Assembly: GCA_965246915.1 (NCBI GenBank)
Contig: CBDFGB010000012.1
Coordinates: 62,001 to 126,000 of the forward strand
Length of the DNA: 64,000 bases
Reading direction: 5' to 3'
Source: CAVRQM01 sp965246915
Lineage (GTDB): Bacteria > Pseudomonadota > Alphaproteobacteria > Acetobacterales > Acetobacteraceae
The notes below the pieces were generated by a model. It was not told the DNA's origin, made no database searches, and worked only from the letters and a program-made list of their open reading frames with translations. The first letter of the stretch is position 1, and each line of letters begins with the position of its first letter. Both the position numbers and the translations under genes were made by a program. This document shows, in pieces, positions 42,600-49,903 of the stretch.

Positions 42600-43277
42600 C
42601 TACCCTTTCGGCGCCCCCTCCTGCCGCGCCGGCGCCGCCTTGGCGAACGCCTCGTGCGCCTCGCAGGCGGCCATGATCCGCTCGATCGTCGGGATGGCCG
42701 AAACCTCGATCTTGAAGACGCGCATCACGATCAGGATGCTGGCCAGGCATATATCGGCGATCGTCACCGCCCCGCCGTGGCAATACGCGCCGGTCTGCGC
42801 CTCGGTCGCGAGCCGCTGCTCGACCGCCTGCAGCCCGGTGGTGAACCAGTTCACCTGCCACGCCCGCCACGCCGCGTCGTCGAACCCGCCCGTGCCGGTC
42901 AGATATCTCCGCACCCTCGGGGTAATCAGCGGGTGGGTGTCGGCGGCCAGCATCGCGGCCAGCGAACGCACCCGCGCCCGGCCATGCGGATCAGCCGGCA
43001 AAAGCGGCGGCCGCGGCTGGAGCTCGTCGAGGAACTCCAGGATCGCCAGCGACTGAGTGAGCGGCGGTTGCGACGATCCCGCCTCGCGGTCGATCAGGGC
43101 CGGGATCGCGCCGAGCGGGTTGATGCGCAGGAACGCCTCGCCCCGGTTCTCGCCCGCGTCCATGTCGACGAAGCGTTCCTCCGCCGCGAGGCCCTTGAGG
43201 TTTAGCGCGACCCGCACGCGATAGGTGGCCGACGTGCGCCAGAAGGCGAACAGCTCGAAACGCGATTGATCGTCCAT
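42600..43277 (-). CDS. Glutathione S-transferase, maleylacetoacetate-isomerase-like
   Basis: 225 residues. The thioredoxin-like N-terminal domain has FAFWRTSATYRVRVALNLKG, where zeta-class enzymes have SSCSWRVR or SSASYRVR. VDMDAGENRGEAFLRINPLG and ALIDREAGSSQPPLTQSLAI with LEFLDEL give the glutathione-binding Pro and Ser. The helical C-terminal domain has AYCHGGAVTIADICLASILI. Zeta-class members isomerise maleylacetoacetate in tyrosine or aromatic catabolism, but no homogentisate genes are present. The substrate is therefore uncertain. It stands alone, divergent from the hydrolase at 43369. Confidence 0.85.
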   Translation of the reverse strand: MDDQSRFELFAFWRTSATYRVRVALNLKGLAAEERFVDMDAGENRGEAFLRINPLGAIPALIDREAGSSQPPLTQSLAILEFLDELQPRPPLLPADPHGRARVRSLAAMLAADTHPLITPRVRRYLTGTGGFDDAAWRAWQVNWFTTGLQAVEQRLATEAQTGAYCHGGAVTIADICLASILIVMRVFKIEVSAIPTIERIMAACEAHEAFAKAAPARQEGAPKG

Positions 43278-43368
43278 ATCGTGCAGCCTTGATTTGCCGT
43301 GGCCGCTGAGTAGCCCCTAGTCACCGCATGGTCGAGCAACCCTGTCGGCCTTCGAAGGACACATTCGC

Positions 43369-44058
43369 ATGCGCTCCACGTCGGTCGTCTTCATCCCCGC
43401 CTTGCTCTGTGACGCCGTCCTCTACGACGCGGTGATCACCGAGCTCGACACGGCCATCGAGTCCTACGTGATGCTCTCGCCGAAGCCGACCTTGGAGGAA
43501 AGTGTCGCCGATATTCTCGCGCGCGCGCCGGAGAGATTCGCGCTCGTCGGCACGTCCTATGGCGGCAATCTGGCGCTGGAGATCGCGCTGGCCGCACCCG
43601 ACCGGGTGAGCGCGCTGTGGCTGATGGGCTGCGATCCGGGCGCGCCGCAGCCGGGCGGGCCCGATTTGCCGGGCGGGCTCGAGGCGACGCCGGAGGCGGT
43701 GATCGACATGCTGGCCGGCCTGGTGGTGCATCGGGACGCGACGGAGGCGGCGGCGACCTTCAAGGAGATGGCGCACAGGGTCGGCGGCCTGGCGGGCGCG
43801 GCACAGGCGCGGGCGCTCGGCGGACGGACCGAGGCGATCTCGCGGCTGTCCGCGCTGACGATGCCGGCGCTGGTGCTGTGGGGCGAGGACGACGCGATCT
43901 GTCCGGTGGCGGTGGGAAAGGCGCTCGCGGACGAATTGCCGCACGCGCATTTCCATACGCTGAAAGGCTGCGGCCATCTGCCGACGCTGGAGAAGCCGAA
44001 GAAGGCGGCGTCCCTGTTCGCCGAGTTCCTCCAGGACGAAGCGGCGCACACGCATTGA
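43369..44058 (+). CDS. Alpha/beta-fold hydrolase
   Basis: 229 residues. FALVGTSYGGNLALEIALAA is the nucleophile elbow (Ser in GTSYGG). The catalytic Asp is probably in ALVLWGEDDAICPVAVGKAL, and the His in LKGCGHLPTLEKPKKAASLF. The short cap region (LVVHRDATEAAATFKEMAHR) is helical. This is the compact serine hydrolase/esterase type; the substrate cannot be told. GAAGGA at 43354-43359 precedes ATG 43369. No operon partner is evident. Confidence 0.85.
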   Translation: MRSTSVVFIPALLCDAVLYDAVITELDTAIESYVMLSPKPTLEESVADILARAPERFALVGTSYGGNLALEIALAAPDRVSALWLMGCDPGAPQPGGPDLPGGLEATPEAVIDMLAGLVVHRDATEAAATFKEMAHRVGGLAGAAQARALGGRTEAISRLSALTMPALVLWGEDDAICPVAVGKALADELPHAHFHTLKGCGHLPTLEKPKKAASLFAEFLQDEAAHTH

Positions 44059-44075
44059 CGCGGGGTGGCCACGTC

Positions 44076-44104
44076 TTGTTCTGCCACGCCAAACATGCTA
44101 TTGA
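44076..44104 (+). promoter_or_regulatory. Promoter of the toxin-antitoxin pair
   Basis: TTGTTC (44076-44081) and TATTGA (44099-44104) are separated by 17 bases, 32 bases before the antitoxin ATG. The following sequence contains TGATATCA with imperfect dyad symmetry, a possible antitoxin operator. Confidence 0.4.
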
Positions 44105-44135
44105 TAGTGATATCATAGAGGTGGCGGGCTAAAGC

Positions 44136-44399
44136 ATGGCTCAGGAACAACTGCTGATCCGCGTGCCGGAGGAGTTGGGACGGCGGCTCCGACGTCGTGT
44201 GCCAGCGCGGGGACGCAGCGCGTTCATTCAGCGATTGCTCGAACAGGCTCTGCCGCCGGACGAAAGCGAGGACGATCCGCTGTATCGGGCCGCCTTGGAC
44301 GTGGAACGGGATGAGCGGCTTTCGGCCGAAATGGGCGAGTGGGATGCAGTCGTCGGGGATGGGTTCACGCCGGAGGTCGCAGCGCCGCCACGCCGATGA
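44136..44399 (+). CDS. Ribbon-helix-helix antitoxin (MazE/PemI-like)
   Basis: 87 residues. LLIRVPEELGRRLRRRVPAR, then GRSAFIQRLLEQALPP is a short ribbon-helix-helix pattern (strand, then two helices) suited to DNA binding as a dimer. The acidic C-terminal half (DERLSAEMGEWDAVVGDGFT) is the likely toxin-neutralising tail. Its stop overlaps the MazF-like toxin ATG by four bases, the usual layout of toxin-antitoxin operons. Autorepression through the dyad near 44099-44120 is inferred. Confidence 0.75.
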   Translation: MAQEQLLIRVPEELGRRLRRRVPARGRSAFIQRLLEQALPPDESEDDPLYRAALDVERDERLSAEMGEWDAVVGDGFTPEVAAPPRR

Positions 44400-44746
44400 C
44401 AAGCACCACCATCGCATCGCCGCCGATCCGTCGGGGCGAGGTGTGGTGGGTGATTTTCGATCCCACGCGGGGTGGCGAGATTCGCAAGACACGCCCGGCC
44501 GTCGTTCTGAGTGCCGATGCGCTGAACCGGGCGCGCCGCACGGTCGTGGTCGTGCCGCTCTCGACCGGACCGGCGCCGCGACCGCCGATCGTGGTCGCCG
44601 CACCTTCCGCAGGGTTGGGGAGCGTGGCGGTCTGCGACCAGTTGCGTGCCGTCGACAAGGGGCGGCTGACACGGTGCGTGGGTCGGTTGACGACGGCCGA
44701 TATGCGTGTGGTTGAAGATAGCGTGCGGGCGGTCCTTGAACTGTAG
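44396..44746 (+). CDS. MazF/PemK-family mRNA-interferase toxin
   Basis: 116 residues. IRRGEVWWVIFDPTRGGEIR and KTRPAVVLSADALNRARRTV are the diagnostic MazF/PemK motifs (RGEVWW and KTRPAVV). VVVVPLSTGPAPRPPIVV and VAVCDQLRAVDKGRLTRCVG then VGRLTTADM complete the fold. MazF toxins cleave RNA at short sequences and slow growth until the antitoxin is restored. ATG 44396 overlaps the antitoxin stop. The full set of conserved elements suggests an active toxin. Confidence 0.9.
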   Translation: MTSTTIASPPIRRGEVWWVIFDPTRGGEIRKTRPAVVLSADALNRARRTVVVVPLSTGPAPRPPIVVAAPSAGLGSVAVCDQLRAVDKGRLTRCVGRLTTADMRVVEDSVRAVLEL

Positions 44747-44793
44747 CGGCGCCACCTGGACGTGACGGTTCGGCAGGCCGTGGCGCGCGCGGA

Positions 44794-45321
44794 TCACCGT
44801 GGGGACGGTCGCCTTGCGGCGTCCGGGCCGCGCGCTTGCTCGATCGCGGCGATGTCGATTTTCGTCATGCCCATCATCGCGTCCATGGCGCGCTTGGCCG
44901 CCGCCTTGTCGGGATCGGCCATGGCGTCGAGAAGCGCTCGCGGGACGATCTGCCAGGACAGGCCGAACCTGTCCTTGCACCAGCCGCATTTCGATTCCAT
45001 CCCGCCGTTGCTGACGATCGCGTTCCAATAGCGATCGGTCTCTTCCTGACTGTCTGTGTAGACCTGAAAGCTGACCGCCTCGGTGAACTTGAAATGCGGA
45101 CCGCCGTTGAGGCCCACGAACGGCATGCCGAGCACGGTGAACTCGACGGTGAGCTCGTTGCCTTGCTTGCCGTCAGGATAGTCCGATGGCGACCTGAGGC
45201 TTGCGTTCACCTGGCTGTCGGGAAATGTCGCGGCGTAAAATTCAGCCGCCTCGCGCGCCTGGCCATGGTCAAACCACAAGCAGGTCGCAATCTTCCTTTT
45301 GGTCGTTTCGAGATGCGCCAT
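44794..45321 (-). CDS. VOC-superfamily protein (PhnB-like)
   Basis: 175 residues. KIATCLWFDHGQAREAAEFY opens the first beta-alpha-beta module. GNELTVEFTVLGMPFVGLNG and FTEAVSFQVYTDSQEETDRY follow; CGWCKDRFGLSWQIVPRALL closes the fold, as in PhnB/YjdN-like members formerly annotated as 3-demethylubiquinone methyltransferases. The C-terminal MDAMMGMTKIDIAAIEQA is typical of that subgroup. Biochemical role unknown. It is the last gene of an ArsR-SRPBCC-GST-VOC series on this strand. Confidence 0.85.
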   Translation of the reverse strand: MAHLETTKRKIATCLWFDHGQAREAAEFYAATFPDSQVNASLRSPSDYPDGKQGNELTVEFTVLGMPFVGLNGGPHFKFTEAVSFQVYTDSQEETDRYWNAIVSNGGMESKCGWCKDRFGLSWQIVPRALLDAMADPDKAAAKRAMDAMMGMTKIDIAAIEQARGPDAARRPSPR

Positions 45322-45357
45322 GACGGCTCTCCCCCTCCGCGTGTACAGCGTGGAAAA

Positions 45358-46005
45358 TCAGGCGTGGGCCGGCGCGGCGAAGGTCGCCATGTGATCGGCC
45401 ATCGCCTTCCGGTGCGCCGGCCGGCCTTCCCCGCGCGCGACGTAGGCGGCGAGTCGCGGGAACTCCGCGAGTTGTGGTGTTCCGCGCAGCCCGCCCAGCA
45501 CAGAGATCATCATCAGGTCGCCCACGGTGAACTGGGGTCCGTCGAGCCAGGTCTTGTCGCCGAGCGCCGCGTCGAGATCGGCAAGCCTGACCTTCAGGTC
45601 GCCGACCACCTTGCCGTGGCGGGCCTCGGACCACTCGCGATCGGCCTCGAAGATGTCGTTGGTGGCGAGCGCCATGACATAGGGCTCGACCGAGTTGAGC
45701 GCCGCCGCCACCCATTGCAGCGCGCGCATCCGTGTGGCGGGATCGGCGGGGATGAGCTTGCCGGCGCGCTCGGCGATGCGAAGCACGATCGCGCCAGACT
45801 CGAAGATCGCGACCTCGTCGTCGCGGTAGGTCGGCACCTGGCCGAACGGCTGGAATCGGCGGTGTTCGGGACACTTCGAATCCGTGATCAAGTCGACCGC
45901 GTAGGGTTGGCCGACTTCCTCGAACGCCCAGCGCGGGCGCATGTCGCGGACAAAGCCGCGGGCGAACTCGGGCACCCAGCCGAAGGTCGTGATGGTCGGG
46001 ATCAT
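45358..46005 (-). CDS. Glutathione S-transferase family protein
   Basis: 215 residues from ATG 46005, which overlaps the upstream SRPBCC stop (ATGA). The N-terminal domain begins with TTFGWVPEFARGFVRDMRPR and has FEEVGQPYAVDLITDSK, FQPFGQVPTYRDDEVAIFES and GAIVLRIAER, which supplies the glutathione-binding Glu-Ser. The helical domain has LALATNDIFEADREWSEARH and TWLDGPQFTVGDLMMISVLG, the N-capping box region. GST plus VOC plus SRPBCC is a frequent detoxification-type grouping; the substrate is unknown. Confidence 0.85.
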   Translation of the reverse strand: MIPTITTFGWVPEFARGFVRDMRPRWAFEEVGQPYAVDLITDSKCPEHRRFQPFGQVPTYRDDEVAIFESGAIVLRIAERAGKLIPADPATRMRALQWVAAALNSVEPYVMALATNDIFEADREWSEARHGKVVGDLKVRLADLDAALGDKTWLDGPQFTVGDLMMISVLGGLRGTPQLAEFPRLAAYVARGEGRPAHRKAMADHMATFAAPAHA

Positions 46006-46487
46006 GTGACGTTCTCGCTGCTTGTTTCGACCGAGCGCGCGAGGCCCGCGCCTGTCGCGAAGTGGCGCACCAGTTTGTCGAGCGCGCCGTTCCAGCCCGC
46101 CTCGTGGCTGGCGCGCGATGCCTCGTTGCGCAGACGCGAATGGGTGAAGGTCACTTCGCACCCGGCATCGATCGGCCGCAGGTCGATCTCGACACGCGAT
46201 TCTTCGCTCGCCTCGGCCGACTCGCCGGCGTCGGTCCAACGCCAGCTCATGACCAGACGGGTCGGCCTCGCGATTTCGATGTACTGGCCGCTGCTCTCAT
46301 GCTCGGTGCCGTCGAGCATGCGGAACCGAACACGGAAGCGGCCGCCCACGCGCACATCGGTTTCAGCGAGGAGCACGGGGCCATCATCCGGGCCCCACCA
46401 GCAGGCGATGCCGTCCGGCGTCGTCAACGCGTCGAAGACGATGGATGGGCGCGCCGCGATCCGCCGCACCAGGGTCAGGCTTGTCAT
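46002..46487 (-). CDS. SRPBCC (AHSA1/START-like) domain protein
   Basis: 161 residues. LTLVRRIAARPSIVFDALTT and GIACWWGPDDGPVLLAETDV, RVGGRFRVRFRMLDGTEHES, then the C-terminal helix SHEAGWNGALDKLVRHF are typical of AHSA1-type SRPBCC proteins. They bind hydrophobic ligands in a deep pocket. The gene overlaps both neighbours by four bases, the ArsR-type regulator before it and the GST after it. An ArsR-SRPBCC pair is common across bacteria; its ligand is usually unknown. Confidence 0.87.
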   Translation of the reverse strand: MTSLTLVRRIAARPSIVFDALTTPDGIACWWGPDDGPVLLAETDVRVGGRFRVRFRMLDGTEHESSGQYIEIARPTRLVMSWRWTDAGESAEASEESRVEIDLRPIDAGCEVTFTHSRLRNEASRASHEAGWNGALDKLVRHFATGAGLARSVETSSENVT

Positions 46488-46855
46488 GTCGTGCTCTCCT
46501 GGCTCTCCGCCGCCCTGGTCTTCGCTTCCTCGGCCTCGGCGTGGGCGGCGAGCCGGTCGAGGCGTGCCGACCAGAATCGTTCGTACCGGCGCAGCCAGTT
46601 CATCGCCTCCTCCATGGGCTCCGGTGCCAGGCGCACGGCGACGGTGCGGCCCGTCTTGGATCGGGTGACGAGCCCCGCGGCGCCGAGCACATCGAGATGC
46701 TTCATCACCGCCGGAAGCCTGATCGCGAACGGTCGAGCGAGCTCGCCGATGGATACGCTCTCCTCGAGCTCGAGACGCGCCAGGATTGCCCGCCGCGTCG
46801 GGTCCACCAGTGCGGCGAACGTTCGATCGAGGTGCGATGCTTGAAGCTTCACCAT
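46484..46855 (-). CDS. ArsR-family winged-helix regulator
   Basis: 123 residues. RTFAALVDPTRRAILARLEL and SIGELARPFAIRLPAVMKHL form the helix-turn-helix, and LDVLGAAGLVTRSKTGRTVA the wing. AVRLAPEPMEEAMNWLRRYE is typical of the ArsR subtype that precedes SRPBCC genes. There is no cysteine metal site. It heads the four-gene unit and probably represses it. Divergent from nadE, about 100 bases away. Confidence 0.9.
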   Translation of the reverse strand: MVKLQASHLDRTFAALVDPTRRAILARLELEESVSIGELARPFAIRLPAVMKHLDVLGAAGLVTRSKTGRTVAVRLAPEPMEEAMNWLRRYERFWSARLDRLAAHAEAEEAKTRAAESQESTT

Positions 46856-46954
46856 GCGGTGAAGTGTTGGGGATGACAGGCGGTGGTGTCAAGGCCTGAA
46901 ACCCAGGGGCAGCGGGCCTCGTCCGGCCGCCCGCGATCCCCCATATTGCGCGCC

Positions 46955-48619
46955 ATGACCGAGACGCTCCGCATCGCCGTCGCCCAGCTCAACCCGCACC
47001 AGGGGCAGGTGGTCCACAACCTCGCCATGATCCGCGCCGCCCGGGCGGAGGCGGCCCGCCTCGGCGCGGATCTGCTGGTGACGGCGGAGTTCTCCATCGC
47101 CGGCTACCCGCCCGAGGACCTCGTGCTGAAGCCGGCCTATGTCGCGGCCTGTGAACAGGCAGTGGACGACCTCGCGGCCGACACTGCCGATGGCGGGCCG
47201 GGGGTCATCGTCGGCGGGCCGTGGCGCGACGGCGACCATCTGCGCAACGCCGCCTTCGTGCTCGACGGGGGCAAGATCACCGCGCGGCGGGCCAAGCACG
47301 AATTGCCGAACTACGGCGTGTTCGACGACAAGCGGGTCTTTGTCCCCGGTCCCGCGCCCGGCCCCGTGGCGTTCCGCGGGTTCCGGCTCGGCGTGCTGAT
47401 CTGCGAGGATTGGTGGTTCCCGGACGTGTCGGAGACGCTGGCCGAGAGCGGGGCGGAGGTGTTGCTGTCGATCAACGGCAGCCCGTACGAGGCCGACAAG
47501 CACCGCCACCGCATCGACCTCGCGGTGCATCGGGTGGTCGAGACCGGCTTGGCCTTCGTGTTCTGCGCGCAGGTGGGCGGACAGGACGAATTGGTGTTCG
47601 ACGGTGCCGGATTCGTGCTGAACCCGGACCGGTCGCTCGCGGTCATGATGCCGCATTTTGAAACTGCCGTGACGCTGACGGAATGGACCCGCGACGGGCA
47701 GCGCCTGGTCTGCGCGCCGCGGAACATCGCGCCGGAACCGGAACGGCTGGAGCTGATCTACCGCTGCATGATGACCGGGCTCGCGGACTACGTGAACAAG
47801 AACCGATTTCCCGGAATCATCCTCGGCCTGTCGGGCGGGATCGACAGCGCGCTGTCGGCGGCCGTCGCGGTCGATGCGCTTGGGGCCGACCGGGTGCGGT
47901 GCTTCATGCTGCCGAGCCCATATACCAGCCAGCAAAGCCTCGATGATGCCGAGGCGTGCGCGCGGCTGCTGGGCGTTCGGTGCGACACCATCGCGATCAC
48001 CCCGGCGATGCAGGCGTTCGAGGGGTCGCTGGAAAAACTGTTCGAGGGGCGGCAGGCGGACATCACGGAAGAAAATATCCAGTCCCGCGCACGCGGCCTC
48101 ACGCTCATGGCGATTTCTAACAAGTTCGGCGACATGCTGCTGACCACCGGCAACAAAAGCGAGATGTCGGTCGGCTACGCCACGCTGTACGGCGATATGT
48201 GCGGCGGCTATTCGGTGCTCAAGGACGTCTACAAGACGGCCGTGTTCGCGCTGTCGCGCTGGCGCAACGAACACCGGCCGGCCGGCGCGCGCGGGCCGGA
48301 GGGTGCGGTGATGCCGGAGCGGGTCATCACCAAGCCGCCATCCGCGGAACTGAAGCATGACCAGACCGACCAGGATTCGCTGCCGCCCTACGAGATTCTC
48401 GACGGCATTCTGGAAGGTCTGGTCGAGGGCGAGCGCAGCGTAGACGCGCTGGTCGCACAGGGTTTCGAGCGCGATACGGTCTTGCGCGTGTGGCGGATGC
48501 TGGACCGCGCGGAATACAAGCGACGGCAGGCGCCGCCGGGCGTGAAGATCACCGCGCGCGCGTTCGGCCGCGACCGCCGCTATCCGATCACCAACGGCTT
48601 CACGGCGCTGGTGTCATGA
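46955..48619 (+). CDS. nadE: Glutamine-dependent NAD+ synthetase
   Basis: 554 residues, two domains. The N-terminal nitrilase-like amidase has the catalytic Glu in LVTAEFSIAGYPPEDLVLKP, Lys in ARRAKHELPNYGVFDDKRVF and Cys in LGVLICEDWWFPDVSETLAE. The C-terminal synthetase has ILGLSGGIDSALSAAVAVDA (PP-loop SGGIDS), SPYTSQQSLDDAEACARLLG and LLTTGNKSEMSVGYATLYGD. It converts nicotinate adenine dinucleotide to NAD+ using ammonia made from glutamine. ATG 46955 gives the conserved MTETLRIAVAQLNP start. The next small gene overlaps its stop. Confidence 0.96.
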   Translation: MTETLRIAVAQLNPHQGQVVHNLAMIRAARAEAARLGADLLVTAEFSIAGYPPEDLVLKPAYVAACEQAVDDLAADTADGGPGVIVGGPWRDGDHLRNAAFVLDGGKITARRAKHELPNYGVFDDKRVFVPGPAPGPVAFRGFRLGVLICEDWWFPDVSETLAESGAEVLLSINGSPYEADKHRHRIDLAVHRVVETGLAFVFCAQVGGQDELVFDGAGFVLNPDRSLAVMMPHFETAVTLTEWTRDGQRLVCAPRNIAPEPERLELIYRCMMTGLADYVNKNRFPGIILGLSGGIDSALSAAVAVDALGADRVRCFMLPSPYTSQQSLDDAEACARLLGVRCDTIAITPAMQAFEGSLEKLFEGRQADITEENIQSRARGLTLMAISNKFGDMLLTTGNKSEMSVGYATLYGDMCGGYSVLKDVYKTAVFALSRWRNEHRPAGARGPEGAVMPERVITKPPSAELKHDQTDQDSLPPYEILDGILEGLVEGERSVDALVAQGFERDTVLRVWRMLDRAEYKRRQAPPGVKITARAFGRDRRYPITNGFTALVS

Positions 48620-48975
48620 GCGAGCTTTTCGCGCCGGCGGGCGGCTGGCGCGTGCGGATCCTCGATCTGTCGGGCGGGGCCGAGGACAACATCACCGAGG
48701 AGATCGGCGGGTTCGCCACGTTGATGCAGGCCAACGCCTTCGCCCGGCGCTATGTGCGCGACAGCGTGGAGCGGTGCCGCGCGCCGGGGATCGACGAGCG
48801 CGGCGTGCTGGAGGACTGGTTCGCGTTCGGCGAGGACGCTGAAGTCATTGACGCCGGCGAGGACGGCTGGCGCAGCGGCCCGGAACTGGCGGGCTTCGCG
48901 GCCACGCCGGCGAGCGAGGAGGAACGCGACTGGCGGGCGCTCGACCCGCGCGGGGACGAGACGTCGGAGCTCTGA
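48616..48975 (+). CDS. Small hypothetical protein coupled to nadE
   Basis: 119 residues starting MSELFAPAGGWRVRILDLSG. The ATG overlaps the nadE stop (ATGA). The middle reads TEEIGGFATLMQANAFARRY and VRDSVERCRAPGIDERGVLE, and the C-terminus is acidic. It looks like a small soluble alpha/beta protein. I do not recognise the family. The overlap suggests production with NadE, but no functional link is known. Confidence 0.65.
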   Translation: MSELFAPAGGWRVRILDLSGGAEDNITEEIGGFATLMQANAFARRYVRDSVERCRAPGIDERGVLEDWFAFGEDAEVIDAGEDGWRSGPELAGFAATPASEEERDWRALDPRGDETSEL

Positions 48976-48980
48976 GACGG

Positions 48981-49406
48981 TCAGTGGCCCCGAGTTCGTT
49001 CTGCCGGATTCACGGAAAAGATCGCGACCTTGTTGCCCAGGGGGCCGCGGACATAACCGACATAGAAACGGTCGGCGTATTCGTCCCGGAAGCGAGGGCC
49101 GCCTTCGTCGGATCTGCCTGCTGCGAGGCCGGCGGAGTGAAGGCTGCGGACCATCTCGTGCGTCTCGGCCCGGAAGGCTGTCATGGAGCCATTGCCAGCA
49201 GTCGCCTTGTTCCCGTCGTATGGCTTCTTCACGTATACCGAGATTGGACCGTAGCCTCCGTCCGGGACGTCTTGCGAGGTAAACTCGACGGCGTCCGCAA
49301 CTTCTTTCTTCTCGTAACCGAGCGGGGTCAGGATGGCTGCGTAGAAACGTCCCGATATCGCGACGTCGTTGGCACCGACCGTGATGTAGCTCAACATTTC
49401 AGTCAC
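48981..49406 (-). CDS. VOC-family protein (glyoxalase-like)
   Basis: 141 residues from GTG 49406, chosen because AGGGAG lies four bases upstream. ATG 49397 is also in frame. LSYITVGANDVAISGRFYAA, ILTPLGYEKKE, then GYGPISVYVKKPYDGNKATA and a C-terminal YVGYVRGPLGNKVAIFSV form a single VOC domain, with likely metal-ligand positions at the ends. This resembles lactoylglutathione-lyase-like lone VOC proteins; the substrate is unknown. It is convergent with the small gene after nadE. Confidence 0.85.
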   Translation of the reverse strand: MTEMLSYITVGANDVAISGRFYAAILTPLGYEKKEVADAVEFTSQDVPDGGYGPISVYVKKPYDGNKATAGNGSMTAFRAETHEMVRSLHSAGLAAGRSDEGGPRFRDEYADRFYVGYVRGPLGNKVAIFSVNPAERTRGH

Positions 49407-49618
49407 CGGGCTCCCTGTTGGACGGGTGGGGCGCATGAAGGTTATACGATGGATCAGAACGCTGAGACTCGGTAGGGACATCTTGAAGCCGGCCAGACTG
49501 GTGGTCTCGGCCGCGCGGCGGCGACACATTCTTGTCGGCGACGCCACGACCGGTGGGCGCGGGTTCGGAGCCGGCCTGACAACGAGCAAGTGTGAGTGAG
49601 GCACGCGGAGGGTTACGG

Positions 49619-49903
49619 ATGGACTCGCCAGATTACTCTGACCGCATTCGCACTGAGTTCGCGGAACTCCTGGCGACCTTGCCCCTCGAATGGGGCGACG
49701 GCGTCCGTCGCGAGGTTCAGGTGTTGGCGGAGGCGGGAGAGTTCGGCCTCGCGCTTGAGACACTGGCTTTCGCGGCCGTCGAGGAGCGTCTGCCGGTCCC
49801 GCCCGAGCCGATGACCCGTATCGATGACCTCGCGGCGCGCATGCGGCTCGACAGCAGCGAGGCGATTCGCGGATTGCGGCAGCGCCAGACGGTTGGAGCT
49901 TGA
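49619..49903 (+). CDS. Small MafI-like protein
   Basis: 94 residues from ATG 49619, with GGAGGG six bases upstream. The protein reads DRIRTEFAELLATLPLEWGD, VQVLAEAGEFGLALETLAFA and MTRIDDLAARMRLDSSEAIR. The EAGEFGLALETLAF pattern followed by a helix ending in RMRLD recalls MafI-type immunity proteins and related small helical proteins, from memory and without a search. No toxin gene is adjacent. Its end overlaps the GluRS-like gene by 11 bases. Confidence 0.5.
   Translation: MDSPDYSDRIRTEFAELLATLPLEWGDGVRREVQVLAEAGEFGLALETLAFAAVEERLPVPPEPMTRIDDLAARMRLDSSEAIRGLRQRQTVGA

Noticed and set aside
49592..49618. Earlier GTG start of the MafI-like gene
   Set aside because: GGAGGG is correctly placed for ATG 49619, not for 49592.
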